A program made the translations under genes and the position numbers. From Heterohyrax brucei (taxonomy: Eukaryota > Chordata > Mammalia > Hyracoidea > Procaviidae): a stretch of DNA of 64,000 nucleotides. Numbering within the stretch: the stretch's first letter is position 1; each line of letters starts with the position of its first letter. The notes under the pieces were generated by a model, which worked only from the letters and a program-made list of their open reading frames with translations, searched no databases and had not been told where the DNA came from. The stretch is from positions 60,046,001 through 60,110,000 of the forward strand of contig CM053158.1 of the NCBI GenBank assembly GCA_028571685.1, in the 5' to 3' direction. Positions 1 through 12,450 of the stretch are shown here, piece after piece.

Positions 1-953
1 AATTTCTGCTCTGACCTTTATTATTTCCTTTCTTCTGGTACTTTTACACTTCTGGAGCTCATCCTTTTCTATTTCCCCAAGTTATAGAGTTAAGCTATTG
101 ATTTGAGGTCTTCGTTTTCAACATAGACATTTATTGCTATGAATTTTCCTGTGAGCACTGCTTTCACTGTGTCCTAAAGGTTTTGGTATGTTGTGTTTTC
201 ATTTTTGTTTGAGTCTAGGTGTTTTTTAATTTCACCATTGATTTCTTTAGTAACTCATTAGTTTTTTTTAGTAGTGTGTTAGTTTTCCTGCATTTTTTTC
301 CTGTTACTCTTCCTGTTATTGATTTCCAGTTTAATTCTGTTGTGGTTAGAGAAGATGCTTTGTATGACTTCAGTCTTTCTGAAATTTACTGAGATTTGAT
401 TTGTCTCCTAAAATGTGGTTTATTCTGGAGAATGATCTAGGTGTATTGAAGAAGAATGTACATTGTGCTACTACTGTTGGGTGTAGTATTCTGTGTACAA
501 AGTATATAAATTATCTCACGTGTGTTAGGTCTATTGGGTTAATAGTATTGTTCCAATTTTTATTTTCTTTATAGTTAGTTATTTTATTCATGATCAAAAG
601 TGATGTATTAAAGTATCCTATTATTGTAGACTTGTCGATTTCTTCCTTTAATTATGTCAGTTTGCTTTATGTCAAATATTAATATTGCCACACTTATAAT
701 TCTGTCCTTGTAAAGCATGGAAGGACAAGTTCTTTGTATTTATCAAACCAGAGTTCTTCTAGTCTGATCTTTATATTGTTAGTTATTTCGCTTAAATAGA
801 ATCCATTTCCCTCATGTATATATCATTTCAAGTGGCTGTTAAGTGTAGTTACTTTTCTTTCCGGAGACCTTCCTTGAGTATTTCTTGTAGAACTGGTTTG
901 GTGGTAACACATTCTCTTAATTTTTGTTTATCTGAGAACAACTTAGTTTCAGC
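1..953 (-). mobile_element. Old L1, ORF2 5' part to ORF1 3' end (antisense)
   Basis: The plus strand reads as the complement of L1 ORF2 endonuclease/linker sequence (1-840), then of the ORF1 C-terminal region (about 841-953). It is full of stops. The same element resumes at 1541-1756, 10844-11255 and 12451-14055, after later insertions. Confidence 0.8.
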
Positions 954-1540
954 CTCATCAGAATACCAGGAAAATATGAGACCAAGAGACTGAATGGATC
1001 ACATGAACCAGAAGATCACTGTGAAACCAGAAGAACCAGGTGTTGGCCTGGCATCACTAATGACTGTCCTGACAAGGAATACAATATAGAGTCCCTGACA
1101 CAGCAGGAGAAAAACGGGTGTGCAGAACTAGAGCTCTATTAAAAGACCAGATTTGATCATCTGACAGACTGGAGGGTCCCTTAAAGACATGGCCCTGGAC
1201 TCTCTGTTAATCCAGAGCTGAAACCACTCCTGAAGCCAACTCTTCAGGCCAAGATTGGACTGGACTGTCAGACATAAAATGATACTGGTAAAGAGCATGC
1301 TCCTTGCCTTAAGTATACACGCGAGGCTAACTGAGGAGCTATTGTCCAGAGGCAAGAGGAGACAGCAGAGGAGGACAAGAGCTGGTTGAATGGACATAGG
1401 AAATACAGGGTGGAAAGGAGGAGTGTGCTGTCACAAGGTAGGGAGAGCAGTAAGTTGCATAGCAGTGTGTGTGAGAGGTTTTGTATGACAAATTGGCTTG
1501 CATTGTAAACTTTCACTTAATGTACAATAAAATACTTAAA
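954..1540 (+). mobile_element. 5'-truncated L1: 3' UTR and poly(A) tail
   Basis: This is a sense-strand L1 3' UTR with the landmarks shared by other copies in the window: the 'aactcttcagg...attggactggac' segment, then 'gagtgtgctgtcacaagg'. It ends in an AATAAA/A-rich tail near 1525-1540. It is inserted opposite to, and inside, the old antisense L1, whose ORF1 resumes at about 1545. Confidence 0.8.
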
Positions 1541-1756
1541 AATATTTTTTTCCTTTGTCCTTGTCTCTCAAGTGTTTGATTATGATATGCCTCAGTGAGT
1601 TTCTTTTAGGATTCACACTGTATTACACTTCTTGGGTAGGAAAATTTTCATTTTTTGTGATGTTTGGGAAATTTTCTACTGTTTGTTCAAATATTCTTTC
1701 TGAGCCTACCTTTCTCTTTTTGCTCTGGAACTCCCATAATGCATGAAATGTTCCTG
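1541..1756 (-). mobile_element. Old L1 continues: ORF1 (antisense)
   Basis: Antisense L1 ORF1 sequence between the truncated plus-strand L1 and the poly(T) start of the younger minus-strand L1 at 1757. Its sequence continues on the far side of the younger L1 at 10844. Confidence 0.7.
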
Positions 1757-2616
1757 TTTTTTTAAAAAAATTTTTTATTGTTCTTTGAGTGAAAGTTTAC
1801 AATCCAAGTCAGTTTGTCACACTAAAACTTGCACACACACTGCTGTTTAACTTGGGCTGCTCTGCCCACATTGTGACAGCACACTCCTCCTTTCTATCCT
1901 GTATTTCCCATGTCCATTCAACCAGTTCCTGTCCGCCTCTACCCTTTCATCTTGTCTGGACAGAAGCTGCCCAGTAAGCCAAAAAGCACATTCTTCATCA
2001 GTATCATTTCATGTCTTATAGTCCAGTTTAGTCTTTATCTGAAGAATTGGCTTCTGTAATGGTTTCAGTTCTGGGCTAACAGAGAGTCTGGGGGGCCATG
2101 TCTTTAGGGGACCCCCCAGTCTGTCAAACCATAAAGTCTGATATTTTTAATAGAGTTTGAGTTCTGCACACCCAGTTGTCTCCCACTGCATCAGGGACTC
2201 CATGTTGTATTTCCTGTCAGGGCAGTCATTGGTGGTGGCCAGGAGCCATCTAGTTCTGGTCTCATGCTGTCTCTGGATTATGTGGCCTTTTCTGTCTCTT
2301 GGGCTCATATTTTTCTTATGTCTTTCCTTCTTCTCTGAGGGGTTGGGACCAGTTGATGCTATTTAGATGACCGCTTGCTCGCTTTTAAGACCCCAAATAC
2401 CACTTATCAAAGTTGATTGTAGAACACTTTCTTAAAAAATTTTGTTCTGCCAATTGACCTAGATGTTTTCCAGAAACCATGGCCCCCAGACCCCTGCCCC
2501 TGCTAGTCTGTCCTTTGAAGTGTTGGGTTATATTTAGGAAACCTCTTAGCTTTTGGTTGAGTTCAGCTGTACTGACCTTTCACCTAATCCAATTCCTACC
2601 TATTATCTTATTAATA

Positions 2617-2782
2617 GGAAACTTTGGTGGTATAGTGATTAAGTGCTATGGTTGCTAACCAGAAAGTTGGCAGTTCAAGTCTACCAGGCGCTCCTTGGAG
2701 ACTCTATGGGTCAGTTCTACTCTGTCTATACAGTTGGTATGAGTCAGAATCTCCTCAATGGCAGTAGGTTTGGGTTTTTAGG
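2617..2782 (+). mobile_element. AfroSINE (tRNA-derived SINE)
   Basis: Full-length-like copy: A box in 'tggtatagtgattaag', B box in 'gttcaagtcta', the 'ctccttggagactctatggg' body and a 'gtttgggtttt' tail. It is inserted in the minus-strand L1 between the 3' UTR and the ORF2 end. Confidence 0.85.
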
Positions 2783-4084
2783 TTATCTAATCAGTAAATA
2801 CCCTTCTCCCTCCATCTCGACCCTGTTGTTGAGGTTTTGCAGTGTGTTGTAGATTATGAAGATTGGGTTTGTTCTACCCCAAACATTTTTCCCACTCTAT
2901 AGGTGGTCTTTTTACTCTTAGGGTGAAGTCTTCAAATGAGAAGTGTTTGATTTTTAGAAGTTCCCAGTTAACTATTTTCTCTTCTGATGTTTGTGCATTG
3001 ATAGTAATATTTTGTATTCTGTTTATGCTGTGTATCAGGGCTCCCAGTATTGTTCCTATTTTTTCCTCCATAATCTTTATTGTTTTAGATTTTATATTTA
3101 GGTCTTTGATCTATTTTGAGTTAGTTTTTATGCATGGTGTGAGATATGGATTTTTTTTTTTTTGCTGATAGATATCAAAATATCCAGCTCTATTTGTTAA
3201 ACAGACTGTCTTTTCTCCAGTTTATGGACTTGGAGCTTTGGTCAAATAGCTGTTCATAGGTGGATAGGTAACTTTGTGTCTGGACTCTCAGTTCTGTTCC
3301 ATTGGTCTCTATCTCTGTTTTTGTATCAGCACTGTGCTATTTTGACTACCATGGTAATAAGCTTTAAAGTCAGGTAGAGTGAGAGGCCTCTAACTTTGTT
3401 CTTCTTCAGTATAATGCTTTACTTATCTGAGGCTTCTTCCCTTTTCATAGGAAGCTGGTGATTTTCTTCTCCACCTCATCAAAAAATGCCGCTGGAATTT
3501 GGATTACGATTTCATTGTATCTATAGATCACTTTGGGTAGAATAGACATGTTCACTTATGTCGAGTCTTCCTATCCATGAGCAAGATAGGTTTCTCCATT
3601 TATGTAGGTCTGTTTTGTTTTACTGTGGTAGAGTCTTGTAGTTTTCTTTGCATAAGTCTTTTGTGTCTCTGGTTAGATTTAATCCTGAGTATTTTATCTT
3701 CTTGGAAGCTATTGTAAATGGTATTGATTTGGTGATTTCCTCTTTCATGTTCTCTTTGTTGCTGTAAAGGAATCCAACTGATTTTTGTCTGTTTGTCTTG
3801 TATCCTGATAGTTTGCTGAGCTCTTCTATTAGTTCCTGCAGTAGATTCTTTAGGGTTTTCTATGTATAAGATCATATCACCTGCAAACAGCATACTTTCA
3901 CTTTTTCTTTACCAATCTGGATGCCTGATTTATCTTGCCTGATTGCTCTGGCTAGAACTTCTAGCACAATGTTGAATAAAAGTGGTAACAATGGGCATTC
4001 TCGTCTGGTTCCCATTCTCAAAGAGAATGCTTTCAAACTCTCTGCATTTAGGATGATGTGGGCTGTTGGCTTTGTAGAAAACTC

Positions 4085-4244
4085 AAGCCAAACCCACTGA
4101 CACTGAGTCAATTCTGACTCATAGCGACCCTATAGGACAAAATAGAACTGCCCATAGAGTTTCCAAGGAGTACCTGGCAGATTTGAACCAAAGCCCCTTG
4201 GATTAGCAGACACAGCACTTAACCACTATGCCACCAGTGTTTCC
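4085..4244 (-). mobile_element. AfroSINE
   Basis: Complement of the standard AfroSINE: tail 'aagccaaacccactg', then 'tgactcatagcgacccta' and a tRNA-like head ending 'ccaccagtgtttcc'. It lies within L1 ORF2. Confidence 0.87.
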
Positions 4245-5299
4245 ATAGTTGCCCCTTATCTTGTTGAGGAATTATGTTTCTGTTCCTATTTTGCTGAGAG
4301 TTTTTAACATGAATGGGTACTGGACTTCGTCAAATGCCTTTTCTGCTTCAATTGATAAAATCAAGTGGTTCTGTTACTTTACTTGTGTGGTTGATTACAT
4401 TACTTGTTTTCCTACTGTTGAACCATCCCCATGTCCCTAGTGTGAATTCCACTTGGTCATGGCAAATTATTTTTTTTGATACGTTGTTGAATTCTGTTGG
4501 CTAGACTATTGCTGAGGATTTTTGCATCCAAGTTGATGACAGATATTGGTCTGTAATCTTCCTTTTTTTGTGCTGTCTTTACCTGGTTTTGGTATCAGGG
4601 TTATACTGTCTTCATAGAACGAATTTGGGAATATTTTGACCTTTTCTATGCTCTGAAGTACCTTTAGTAAGAGCAGTGCTAACTCCTCTCTAAAAGCTTG
4701 GTAGAATTCTCCGGTGAGGTTATCAGTGCCACAGCTTTTTTTTGTTGTGAGTTTTAAAATTACATTTTCAATCTTCTCTTTTGTGATGGGTTTATTTAGT
4801 TGTTCTACCTCTGTTTGTGTTAGTTGAGATAGTTTGTGTTTTTCTCAAAATTACTCCATTTCCTCTAGCTTTTCAAATTTATTAGAGTATAACTTTTCAT
4901 AGTGTTCTGTTATGATTTTTTAAGTTGTAGTTGGGTCTGTTGTGACATTGCCCGTCTCATTTCTTATTCGGGTTATTTACTTCCTCTCCTGTTTTTCTTT
5001 TGTTAATTTGGTCAATGGTTTATCAAATTTGTTGATTTTTTTCCAAAGAACCTGCTTTTGATCTTTTTAACTCTTTCAATCATTTTCATATTCTCTAATT
5101 CATTTCATTCTGCTCTATTTTTTATTATTTGCTTTCTTCTGGTGCCCAAGGGGTCCTTTGGCTGCTCTCTTTCCACTTGTTCACATTGTTGGGTTAATGG
5201 TTTGATTTAGAACCTTTCTTATTTTTGGCTGTGTTCATTTATTGAGATACATTGACCTCCAAGCATCACTTTTGCTGTGCCACAAAAGTTCTGGTAGGA

Positions 5300-5745
5300 T
5301 GTTTTCTTAGTCATTTAGTACTGCTCTAACAGAAACACTACAACGGGATGGCTAATAAGAGAAATTTATTTTCTCCCAGAAAAGCAGGTTAAAAGTCCAA
5401 ATTCAGGGCATCAGCTTTAGTAGAAGGCTTTCTCTTCTAGCTCTGGAGGAAGGTCCTTGTTGTCAGTCTTTCCCTGGACTGGGAACTTCTGAATTGCAGG
5501 GACCCAGGGTCCTTTCTAAAGGACATGTTCTGCTTACAGCAATACCTCTTGGTGGTATGAGGTCCCTAAAACTCTTGCTGGCTTCTTTATTTTATATCTC
5601 AAGTGATTGCCTCAAGGCAGTGTAGTCCTGCCCCACAAGCACGACTGTTGTCCATCAACCCTCATTAACGTCATAGAGGAGGGTTTACAACACGGAGGGA
5701 TGTCACACAATACCAGGAATCAGGGCCTAGCCAAATTGCTACACC
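5300..5745 (-). repeat. MaLR-type LTR
   Basis: About 445 bp closely related to the LTR at 21571-22063, in the same orientation. Both share the 'aataccaggaatca' block and the 'aaaggaca' region. It is inserted in L1 ORF2, which resumes near 5746. No internal retroviral sequence is attached, so it is a solo LTR. Confidence 0.65.
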
Positions 5746-6852
5746 TGCTTTTGAATATGAATGTTTTGATTTTCATTTGATTCTGTAAATATCTTTATTC
5801 CATCCTTGATTTTTCCTACAACTCAGTTTTTAGTGAGGTGTTGTTCAGTGTCCATGTATTTGGTTCTTTTTTCCCTTGTGTTTTCTGTTATTGATTTCTA
5901 CTTTTATGGCTTTATGGTCTGGAAAGATGCTTTATAATATTTTGATGCTTTGACTTTTACTAAACCTTGTTTTATGGCATAATACATGGTCTATTCTGGG
6001 TAATAGTCCATGTGTGTTGGAAAAGAAAGTATACTTCTCTGCTGTTTGGTGTAGTCTTCTGTATATGTGTATGAGATCAAGTTGGCTGATTATGACATTT
6101 AGACTTACCATGTCTTCACTGAGGTATTTTCTGGATGTTCTGTCCTTCATTGAAAATGGTGTGTTGAACTCTCCTACTATTATTGTGGAGCTGTCTATTG
6201 CTGTTCTCAATGCAGTTAGAGTTTATGTATTTTGTTGCCCTGTCGTTGGGTGCATACATATTTAATATGGTTATGTCTTCCTGGTATGTTGACTCCGTAA
6301 TCATTGTACAGTGTCCTTTCTTAACCAATGTGGTGGATTTTACTTTAGAGTTTATTTTATCAGAAATATTACCAAGCCAGCTTTTTTCTTAATGTTCACT
6401 TGATATGTATTTTTCCACCATGTGAGTTTTAGTTCATTTGTGACTTTAAGCCTAAAGAGTGTCTTCTGTAGGCAGCATATAGATTTACAGTGTTTTTAAA
6501 ACCCACTGTGCCCCCTCTATCTTTTTATTAGTGCATTCAAGCCATTTACATTGAGAGTAATTATAGACAGGTATGAGTTTACTGCTGTCATTTTGTACTT
6601 TTTTGTGTGTCGTAGACAATTCTTTTGTCACTTGATTTTTTGTGCACAGTTGTGTTTCTTTATGTGTTTTCTTTTCATGTTTTTCATTGGTGGTTTTGAA
6701 GTTGCTGAGACTTCATCTTTTTTATTTAGATGTTTAGAATTGATAATTTTCTTTATGTTTATCCATATTTTTCTAAATTTAACACTACTTTTTAATTTCC
6801 TTATATCACCTTGGCTTCCTGTCCATATGAAAGATCTATGTATTGTTATTAT

Positions 6853-8792
6853 TGTTGGGTGCAATTGAGTTAGTTCTGACTCATGGTGACCCTATGAACA
6901 GCAGAACAAAACACTTCCCAGTCTTGTGCCATGTCCACAATCATTTTTATGCTTAAGTCGATTGTTGCAGCCACTGTGTCAATCCATCTTGTTGAGGGTT
7001 TTCCTCTTTTTCGCTGACCCTCCACTCTACCCAGCATGATGTCCTTCTCCAGAGGCTAATCTTGCTAACAACATGTCCAAAGTATGTAAGATGCAGTCTT
7101 GCCATCTTGGCTTCCAAGGAGCACACTGGTTGTACATCTTCCAGAACAGATCTGGTTCCTTTGGCTGTCCATGGTGCATTCAGCATTCTTCTCCAACACC
7201 ACAATTCAAAGGCATCAATTCTTTGTCTGTCTTCTTTGTTCATGGTCCAGCTTTCACACGCATATGATGCGACTGAAAATACCATGGCTTAGGTCAGGTG
7301 TGTTTTAGTCTTCAAGGTGACATCCTTACTTTTGAATACTTTAAAGAGATCCTTTGCAACGGATTTTCCCAGTGCAATGCATCTTTTGATTTCTTGACTG
7401 CTGCTTCCATGGGCATTGATTGTGGACCCAAGTAAAATGAAATCCTTGACAACATCAATCCTTTCTCCATTTATGACAATGTTGATTACTGATCCAGTTG
7501 TGAGGACTTCTGTTTTCTTGATGTAGAGGTGCAAACCATACTGAAGGATGTGGTCCTTGATCATCAATAAGTGTCTCAAATCTCCTTCATTTCCAGCAAG
7601 TAAGGTGGTGTCTGTGTAATGCAGGTTGTTAATGAGTTGTCCTCCAATTCTGGTTGTTCCTTTTTCTTCTTCACAGAATCAAGCTTATCAGGGTATTTGC
7701 TTGGGATACAGATTAAAATGTGTGCTGAAAGGATACAACCCTGATGCACGTCTTTCCTAACTTTAAACCATGCAGTGTTCCCTTGTTCTGTTTGCATAAC
7801 TGCCTTTTAATTCATATACAGATTTCTTAAGAGCACAGTTAGGTGTTCTGGAATTCACATTCTTCACAACATTAGCCATGATTTAATATGATCCACAGAG
7901 TCGAATGCTTTTACATAGTCGATGAAATACAAGTAAACATCTTGCTGATATTCTTTGCTTTCAGCCAAGATCCATCTGACATCAGCGATGATATCTCTGG
8001 TTCCATGTCCTCTTTTCAATCCAGCTTGAATTTCTGGAAGTTCCTTGTCAGCATACTGTTGCAGTCACTTTTGAATGATCTTGAGCAAATTTTTTCTTGC
8101 ATATGACGTCAATGATATTGTTTGGTAATTTCCAAATTCAGTTGGATAACCTTTCTTTGGAATGGGCATAAATATGGATCTCTTCCAGTCAGTTGGCCAG
8201 AGCTGTTCTCCAAACTTCTTGGCATAGATGAGTGAGCACTTCCAGTGCTGCATCTGTTTGTTGAAATATCTCAATTGATATTCCATCAGTTCTTGGAGTC
8301 TTGTTTTTTGCTAATGCCTTCAATGCAGCTTCGACTTCTTCCTTCAGTATGATTGATTCCTGATCATATGCTACCTCTTCAAATGGCTGAACTTGACCAG
8401 TTCTTTATGGTATAATGACTGTGTATTCCTTCCATCTTGTTTTGATGCTCCCTGAGTCATTTAATAGTTTCCCTGTAAAATCCTTCACTACTGTAACTTG
8501 AGGCTTGAATTTTTTTCTTCAGTTCTTTCAGTTTGAGAAATGCAGAACGTGTTCTTCCCTTCTGGTTTTCCATTTCCAGCTCTTTGCATGTGTCATTATA
8601 ATACTTTCTTTTGTCTTCTTGAGCTGCTCTTTGAAACCTTTAGGTTTTTTACTTCTCCATTCCTTCCTTTTGCTTTAGCTGCTCGACATTCAAGAGTAAG
8701 TTTCAGAGTCTCTTCTGACATCCAGTTTGGTCTTGTCTTCCTTTTGATTTTGACTTTTTTAAGTCCTCCTTTTGTTGTGTTAATGTTCACGT
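6853..8792 (-). mobile_element. 5'-truncated RTE/BovB-type LINE
   Basis: Minus-strand translation gives RTE reverse transcriptase and C-terminal sequence in broken frames. A pre-RT linker lies at 8790-8596 (WMSEETLKLTLECRAAKAKG). RT sequence lies at 8286-8065 and 7797-7576, and post-RT sequence at 7579-7289 (ending in the KTKTHLT motif). The typical C-terminus with CESWTMNKEDRQRIDAFELW lies at 7285-6953. The endonuclease domain is absent, so the copy is 5'-truncated, and it has stops and frameshifts. It sits between ORF1 and ORF2 of the younger L1. Its 3' end (6865-6905) resembles the AfroSINE tail. Confidence 0.85.
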
Positions 8793-10843
8793 AATGACAT
8801 CTCTGTTTCCCTATTTTTGGTGTTTTCCGTTTTATTTATTTTTCTGATTTTACTGTTTGGGTTGATATCTAGTTGCTCTATCTCACATTCTCATCTTGGA
8901 TTGTTATCTGATGCTACTGATTTTCTAACAAAAGGCCTTTATTATTTCTTGTAATTTTGGTTTGGTTCTTGAAATTTCCCTAAATGTCTGTTTATCTGGA
9001 AATGTCCCGATTTTGCTATCACATTTGAGAGACAGTGTTGCTGGATATGTAATTCTTGTCTGGCAGTTGTTTTCCTTCAAGGCTTCATATATGTCATCCC
9101 ACTGCCTTCTGGCCTGCATAGTTACTGCTTAGTAGTTCAAGCTTACTCTGATTGACTCTACTTTGTAGGTTACTTTTTATTTATCCCTAGCCACTTTTAA
9201 CATTCTCTCCTTATTCTTAGTTTTGGCAAGTTTGTTTACAATATGCCTTGTCTTTCTTTTGGGATCTAGCTTGTATGCAGTTTGATGAGGGTCTTGGATA
9301 CATACCTTTTTATCTTAAATATCAGGGAAGTTTTCCATGAACACATATTTCTGTCAACACATTCTGACAATTCTTTCTGCAATTCCCCCCACTTCCCATT
9401 CAGGTACTCTAGTCACTTATAGATTATTCTTCTTGATAGAGTCCCACATAATTCTTAATGTTTCTTGAACTTTTAAAATTCTTTTATTTGATTTTTCTTC
9501 AAATACTTTGGTGTCACATGCCTTACCTACAGTTTCACTTACTGGACCTTCTACTGCCTCGATTCTTCTCCTTTGACTTTTTTTATTGAGTTGTCTAATT
9601 CTGTGATTTTATTATTGATTTTATGAATTTCTAATTCTTGCTGTTGTATGTTTTCTTGAAACCTGTTCAGTTTGCTGTCATTGTGCTGTGCTGCATTTTG
9701 CCTCATCATCTTCCTGATACCTTGAGGAGTTGTAAATATTAATCTTTTGCCATCAACCACTGATAGTTCCAGGAAATCTTCTTCCTCTGGAGAATTTATT
9801 GATTCTTTTGCGGGGGAGCTTTCTGGAGCCATCATGGTCTGCCTCATTAAGTGATTTGATATTAACTGTTGTCTCAGAGCCATCAGTAAGTTGTTGAATT
9901 TGTTTTGTGTGTGCTTACTCTGTTATAGCTTCTTGTTTTGTTGTTTTGAAATGTCTGAAGATGCTGATAGTGTGTGCTAGATTAGTTATTGGTGCCCTTG
10001 AAGCTCTAACATCTTGTCACCGGGTGGTTAAAGCTGTTACTAGACATAAGACCCCAAGAATCTGTTTAGATGTCCAGGTAGTTAGTTACCACATGTGTGG
10101 TGCAGGCTCTCCCCTACCATCATAGATGGTCAGGAGTGATAGGTACAGGCACAGCTATCTGGTTGCATGCACTGAGAAAGGCGTGGGGTTATCAGCCAAT
10201 CCTGAATGTCTGTGAGGATGGTATGTCCCCTTATGTCTGACTCTAGGTGAAGGAACTGTTTCTGCCCTGAATTTCTAGCTCAGGTGTGTTGGCAGACTAC
10301 CCCTCCACACTTTCTCCAGTTTATTAAATTGTTCCCTCTCTAAGGCTAGAAGAAGGGCTTAAGGAGCCCTACTTCTGGGTCTCGTAATGGTGTCAGACTA
10401 TGGAGCCAGGTGCAGTGTGGAAAAGGGAGGGTAAAACACTGGGAAAAGGGAAAGAGGTTTATCCTAAAGATTTAGATCTGTGCGGTAGGTGTAGATGCAA
10501 GCCACTTAGCTTTTGATGATTGAATGCTGTTTTTCACTGGTGCTGGAGGCACAAGAGGACTCTGCTCAGCCTTTCCCACTGAGGAGGATGTCTTCAAAAT
10601 GCTGCTGCTTTACTCAGCACAGTTGCTGCAGCCCATTTGCTGTAGGTCAGGTATGACCAGTCCTAGGTACTTCTGGACCTATTCTCCCTACCCCATCACT
10701 CAACCTCATTTCTTAACTTTCTCTTTGATGTTCAAGGCTCTAGAATTTCGTATGTAATTGATTCACTTGTTCTTTTGAGTCTTTGTTGTTAGAGGGACCA
10801 CAGGAAGTTTTTGACTACTTTGCCATCTTGGCCACCTCTGAAT

Positions 10844-11255
10844 TATTCCTATTAATGGTATCCCAGCTATCTCTCAGGCCGAGTTTGTTTCTCTTAGTTT
10901 TTTCTTTTTACTGTTTAGACTGAGCAATCTTGAAGATCCTGTCTGCAAGTTTGCTGATCCTCTTTTCTATTATTTGAATTCTACTTCTATGTCCTTCCAC
11001 AATGTAGTTCATTTCTGTTACTTTACTTTTAAGTTCCAGTATTTCTAATTCTTTAAAAAATTTCTTTATTGAAAATGTCCTTTCGTTCTTGTATTGTTTT
11101 CCTGATTTCCTTGAGACCTCACTTTGTGTTTTCCTTTATCTCTTTGAGCACTCCTAGTACTAATGATTTGAAATTTTTGTTGAGTAACTCCACTATTTGT
11201 TCTTCTTCAGGGATTGTTTCTGACTCCTTAGTTTATTTGTGCTTTCCTTTTCCAT
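10844..11255 (-). mobile_element. Old L1 continues: ORF1 (antisense)
   Basis: Antisense, glutamine/serine/lysine-rich coiled-coil part of L1 ORF1, which continues the element at 1541-1756 across the inserted younger L1. Confidence 0.7.
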
Positions 11256-12450
11256 TTCTTCTTCTTTTTTTAAAACTGTGTTTTAAGCAAGAGTTTACAA
11301 TTCAAGACAGTTTCTCATACAAAACATACACAATGTTACATGATACTACTGGCTCTCCCCACACTGTGACTGCACACTTCTCCTCTCTACCTTGTACTTT
11401 CCATCTCTATTCAACCATCTTCTGTTATCTTCTGCCTTCTCATGTTGCCTCTGGACAGTAGCTGCCCATTTAGTTTAATGTATTTGTATAAGTCATAAGC
11501 ACACTCTTCACTAGCATCATTTTATGTCTAGCCATCTGCTGCAGTCTTTGTCTGAAGAGTGGCTTCAGGGAAGGGTTTCAGTTCTGGGCTAATAAAGACC
11601 AGGCCATGTCTTATGGGGACCCTCCAGTCTGTCAGACCATCAAGTCTTTTTACTTGAGTTTGAATTCTGCACCCCACTTTTTTCCTGCTATGTAAGGGAC
11701 TCTTTGTTGAGTTTCCTGTAAGGGCAGTCATTAGTAGTAGTCAGGCACCATCTAGTTATTCTGGTCTCATGCCAATGTAGCTTTTGGTTTATATGGCTCT
11801 ATCTGTCTCTTGGGTTCATACTTACCTCATGTCTTTGATATTCTTTATTGTCCTTTGCTCCAGAGTATTGTGATCAACAGATGCTTCCTAGATAGCCCCT
11901 TTGCTAGCTTTTAAGACCCCAGATGCCACTCACCAAAGTAGGATGCATGACGTTTTCTTAATAAACTTTCTTCTGCCGATTGACCTACACGTCCCCTGAA
12001 GCCATGGTCTTCAAACCCCTGCCCCTGCTACTCTTCCTTTGAAGTGTTTTGTTGTATTTAGGAAACTTCTTAGCTTTTGGTTTCATCCATATGTGCTAAC
12101 TTCTCCTCTACTGTGTGTAGTCCCTCCCTTTACCTAAAATAATTCGTCTACTCTCTGATTACTTTACTATTACAAATAATTCTTGTCTACTCTCTAATTA
12201 CTTTACTTTACTATTACAAATAATTCTTGTCTACTCTCTAATTACTCTCCGTCCCTCCTTACCCTCATAATCATCCAAGATTGTTTTCTTCTTCGTTTAA
12301 ATCTTTTTTTGAGACCCTGTAATAGTGGTCTCATACAATATTTGCTCTTTTGCAACTAACTTCACTCAGCATAATACTTTCAGATTCCTCCATGTTATAT
12401 CTCCTCATATGTTCTGTAATTGTCTGTTGCTTATAGGTCATTGGGATTTG
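11256..12450 (-). mobile_element. 5'-truncated L1: 3' UTR and ORF2 end
   Basis: Antisense L1 3' UTR with the same landmarks as 1757-2600, including 'ttttaagaccccagatgcca', plus about 150 bp of the ORF2 end near 12330-12450. It is inserted in the old L1, whose 5' part resumes at about 12451. Confidence 0.75.
12138..12250. repeat. Short tandem duplication in an L1 3' UTR
   Basis: Three adjacent copies of a unit of about 36-44 bp beginning AATAATTC and containing GTCTACTCTCTAATTACTTT. The last copy is partial. It lies inside the antisense L1 3' UTR and probably arose by slippage. Confidence 0.75.

Larger units (their letters stand above)
1757..10843 (-). mobile_element. Younger near-full-length L1 (minus) with nested insertions
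   Basis: Read on the minus strand, this runs from a 5' start near 10843 (a 'ggccaagatggc' motif) through a 5' UTR (about 9890-10840), ORF1 (start Met about 9883, C-terminus about 8925), ORF2 endonuclease (about 6850-5750), reverse transcriptase and C-terminus (about 5290-2790) and a 3' UTR to a poly(A) tail at 1757-1775. It is interrupted by AfroSINEs (2617-2782, 4085-4244), a MaLR LTR (5300-5745) and a truncated RTE (6853-8792). Many stops and frameshifts show it is dead. Similar 15-bp stretches (GAAATGTTCCTGTTT at the 3' side, GAATTATTCCTATTA at the 5' side) may be diverged target-site duplications. Confidence 0.8.

Noticed and set aside
2617..2690. Possible tRNA gene from A and B boxes in the AfroSINE heads
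   Set aside because: The tRNA-like part is a SINE head with a diverged cloverleaf and SINE body attached; none of the copies looks like a functional tRNA.
11069..11461. 130-codon plus-strand frame
   Set aside because: Crosses from antisense L1 ORF1 into an antisense L1 3' UTR insertion, so it is a junction artefact.
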